Shown here: positions 62,008 to 64,000 of the stretch, piece after piece | How positions within the stretch are numbered: position 1 is the stretch's first letter | Layout: the number at the start of each line of letters is the position of its first letter | Assembly: GCA_036924085.1 (NCBI GenBank) | Contig: JAVGWX010000019.1 | Span: forward strand, 18,796,631 to 18,860,630 | Direction of reading: 5' to 3' | Origin: Ariolimax columbianus | Lineage: Eukaryota > Mollusca > Gastropoda > Stylommatophora > Arionidae | Length of the DNA stretch: 64,000 nt | Notes under the pieces: model-generated | The model's input: the letters and a program-made list of their open reading frames with translations, nothing else | What the model was told of the DNA's origin: nothing | The model's database searches: none | Program-made: the position numbers and the translations under genes

Positions 62008-63522
62008 TCATTTACTTACATGCATACTTTGGAATGCTTAAGGTAAGGGTCAACATCCACACTATTATCAAAATGCACTATTACATGCATACTTTGGAAT
62101 GCTTTAAGTAAGGGTCAACATCCACACTATTATCAAAATGCACTATTACATGCATACTTTGGAATGCTTAAGGTAAGGGTCAACATCCACACTATTATCA
62201 AAATGCACTATTACATGCATACTTTGGAATGCTTTAAGTAAGGGTCAACATCCACACTATTATCAAAATGCACTATTACATGCATACTTTGGAATGCTTA
62301 AGGTAAGGGTCAACATCCACACTATTATCAAAATGCACTATTACATGCATACTTTGGAATGCTTAAGGTAAGGGTCAACATCCACACTATTATCAAAATG
62401 CACTATTACATGCATACTTTGGAATGCTTTAAGTAAGGGTCAACATCCACACTATTATCAAAATGCACTATTACATGCATACTTTGGAATGCTTAAAGTA
62501 AGGGTCAACATCCACACTATTATCAAAATGCACTATTACATGCATACTTTGGAATGCTTAAGGTAAGGGTCAACATCCACACTATTATCAAAATGCACTA
62601 TTACATGCATACTTTGGAATGCTTAACCTTAGGCACGCTACATAATTAGTGACTAAATTTGACCTAATTAGTTTTCTTAATTAGTCGCCGTGGTAGTCGT
62701 CTTTCAAAATTTGTAACTTTTATGTTTGTTTGTCAATAAATATGTTTTTCTCGTGTGTAGATACACAATAGCATAACGAACATGTGGGTGTTATTGTTTT
62801 TGTTGTATGTTTGTTAGTTTTTGAGATTTAAAAAGATGAAGTTGAAAATTTATGAAAATCTCGGGAAAAATTTGGACTCGACCACTAGGCCTAGTCGCTT
62901 CGATAGAAAACCATGGAAACCACAACAACGTATCGATACTGTGTTTACAATATCTACACAACTGTTAGTTTCCAATTCAAACGTAGTTCTTTCAATTAAA
63001 CAAACAAAATAAACAGATCTACGCGATAAAAATCTTTCTCAACAACCTACTTCCCCTTTCGCAAAAAGTTGGCTTGCTCCAAACGGCGTATACAAAATTA
63101 AAACTGTTCAAAAGCCATTTGTAATCGCACATACGATACTTTAACCGGCAAAATATCGTGTATATATGGAGGGCGTAGTCAGCAGTAAAAAATGGCTGTC
63201 AGGAGTGACTCCGTTCAAAATAAAAAAAAAATTTTTCCGCACACCGTTTTTGCAGGCCGAGCTGGTTCAAAGAGACAGGACATTGGAGTGCTACAGGTTA
63301 AGGTAAGGGTCAACATCCACACTATTACATGCATACTTTGGAATGCTTAAAGTAAGGGTCAACATCCACACTATTATCAAAATGCACTATTACATGCATA
63401 CTTTGGAATGCTTAAGGTAAGGGTCAACATCCACACTATTATCAAAATGCACTATTACATGCATACTTTGGAATGCTTAAAGTAAGGGTCAACATCCACA
63501 CTATTATCAAAATGCACTATGG
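62008..63522. repeat. 65-bp tandem array, split by an insertion
   Basis: Units GCATACTTTGGAATGCTTAA, then GGTAAGGGTCAACATCCACA and CTATTATCAAAATGCACTATTACAT, 65 bp, about 9.5 units before and 3.5 after the insert at 62627-63297. One unit (63302-63350) lacks 16 bp between two CTATTA copies. Unit variants differ at CTTAAGG/CTTTAAG/CTTAAAG. It lies in the presumed USF intron. Confidence 0.95.
62627..63297. mobile_element. piggyBac-like non-autonomous element with TTAA duplication
   Basis: 671 bp inserted exactly at the TTAA present in every 65-bp unit: GAATGC-TTAA at 62623-62626 and TTAA-GGTAAGG at 63298-63301. Ends are CCTTAGGCACGCTACA and, inverted, CCTGTAGCACTCCAATG, an imperfect terminal inverted repeat beginning CC. 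TTAA duplication with CC-starting ends is the piggyBac superfamily signature. The 63-codon frame inside has no transposase motif. Confidence 0.8.
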
Positions 63523-63534
63523 TTGCCAAGATCT

Positions 63535-63700
63535 CACAGGAGTCAAGTGCAACATACTGACAAAGACCTCCACCTCACATCCATGCAGGATTTGGGAATT
63601 AACACAATTATCCCCATTGTTGTGAGCCTGCTGAGAAGCCTTGCATTGCATTACTGTAAGGGACGACCCAGATCAACCTTATTCAGTAGTCTTTAAGATA
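63535..63700 (+). mobile_element. SINE family B, decayed copy
   Basis: CAAGTGCAACATACTGACAA, then AGACCTCCACC, and TTATCCCCATTGTTGTGAGC follow the order of the SINE B head at 26960-27080, with many changes. Confidence 0.5.
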
Positions 63701-63885
63701 TAAGAAATGCCACTAGAAGCAATACATGACAAAGAATAAAAACCTCAAGAACGAAGTGTTTTCAAATGAAACCAGACATAACTGTACAAATGAACATACG
63801 TACGATGATGTCACTACAGTTGTGTAAACAGCACATATCAACCCTCAAGTTTGCTAAAATTTCATTATCCTCCGATTCATAGTTT

Positions 63886-64000
63886 CCTCAGCAGACCGCT
63901 GAAAACATCGAGGGGGTGATACGGAATCCGTTCAGAGTTGATCAGCGAGCGGTGATTCGGTTTCTAATAACTGAAGGATTTCAACCAGCTGACATTCATC
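63886..64000 (+). pseudogene. Mariner/SETMAR-like transposase N-terminus, cut by window edge
   Basis: After an in-frame TAG near 63879 the frame reads TAENIEGVIRNPFRVDQRAV, then IRFLITEGFQPADIH to the edge. This is the first helix-turn-helix of mariner-type transposases of the GVQW3/SETMAR kind, different from the two copies at 4540 and 57567. No ATG is seen where the family starts (ACCGCTGAAAAC), so the start codon may be lost. The rest lies outside. Confidence 0.72.

Overview
This is animal nuclear DNA, most likely from an invertebrate. The mix of RNase H-bearing LINEs, GVQW3/SETMAR-like mariner elements, tRNA-headed SINEs and very dense tandem repeats fits a mollusc, perhaps a heterobranch gastropod; the species is inference. 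There are no operons, no ribosome binding sites, and no long host ORF. Almost all of the longer open frames are either retroelement remnants or translations of simple repeats. A 100-base run of N (14563-14662) marks an assembly gap.

Host genes appear only as isolated exons. A first coding exon of lathosterol oxidase (SC5D-like) lies on + at 4089-4298 with a clean donor. A last exon of a QPD-type C-type lectin lies on + at 28764-29002 with a clean acceptor. The terminal helix/leucine-zipper exon of upstream stimulatory factor (USF) lies on - at 61402-61620. No partner exon of any of the three was found.

The rest is layered mobile DNA. There are I/Nimb-like LINEs with RNase H, a CCHC-like knuckle and a (GAA)n tail; Jockey-like, CR1-like and several endonuclease/RT-type LINE fragments; deletion-derivative mariner elements; a piggyBac-like insert; and at least four SINE-like families. 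Family A is about 360 bp, starts GGGATCAAG and ends in (GAA)n; family B ends in (AAC)n; two families have tRNA-like heads. Many copies keep target-site duplications of 9-18 bp, so nesting order can be read directly.

The most interesting pattern is that tandem arrays here are born inside transposable elements. The 6-kb, 64-bp satellite (8608-14562) is an amplified piece of a LINE C-terminal knuckle region, and the 64-bp period equals the spacing of a short direct repeat in an unexpanded copy at 35331-35400. The 35-bp array (4620-5565) is the stop-codon region of a mariner transposase, again with a period equal to the spacing of a CAATGT repeat. A 26-bp array comes from a mariner helix-turn-helix region, a 41-bp array from a SINE tRNA head, a 37/44-bp array from the head of SINE B, a 32-bp array from a LINE RT C-terminus, a (CAA)n array from the SINE B tail, and GAA tracts, perhaps including the 3.1-kb one, from LINE/SINE A tails.

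Layout: 1-4000 LINE and SINE relics; 4.0-8.5 kb SC5D exon, mariner copy and LINE; 8.6-17.8 kb satellite, gap and GAA tract; 18-28 kb TA repeats, SINE B array, LINE cluster and CAA array; 28.7-29 kb lectin exon; 29-36 kb SINEs, mariner relic, hairpin and arrays; 36-52 kb LINE relics and a repeated 0.7-kb element; 52-57 kb sparse AT-rich DNA; 57.5-61.3 kb mariner, LINE and SINEs; 61.4-64 kb USF exon, a 65-bp array split by the piggyBac-like insert, and a mariner start at the edge.
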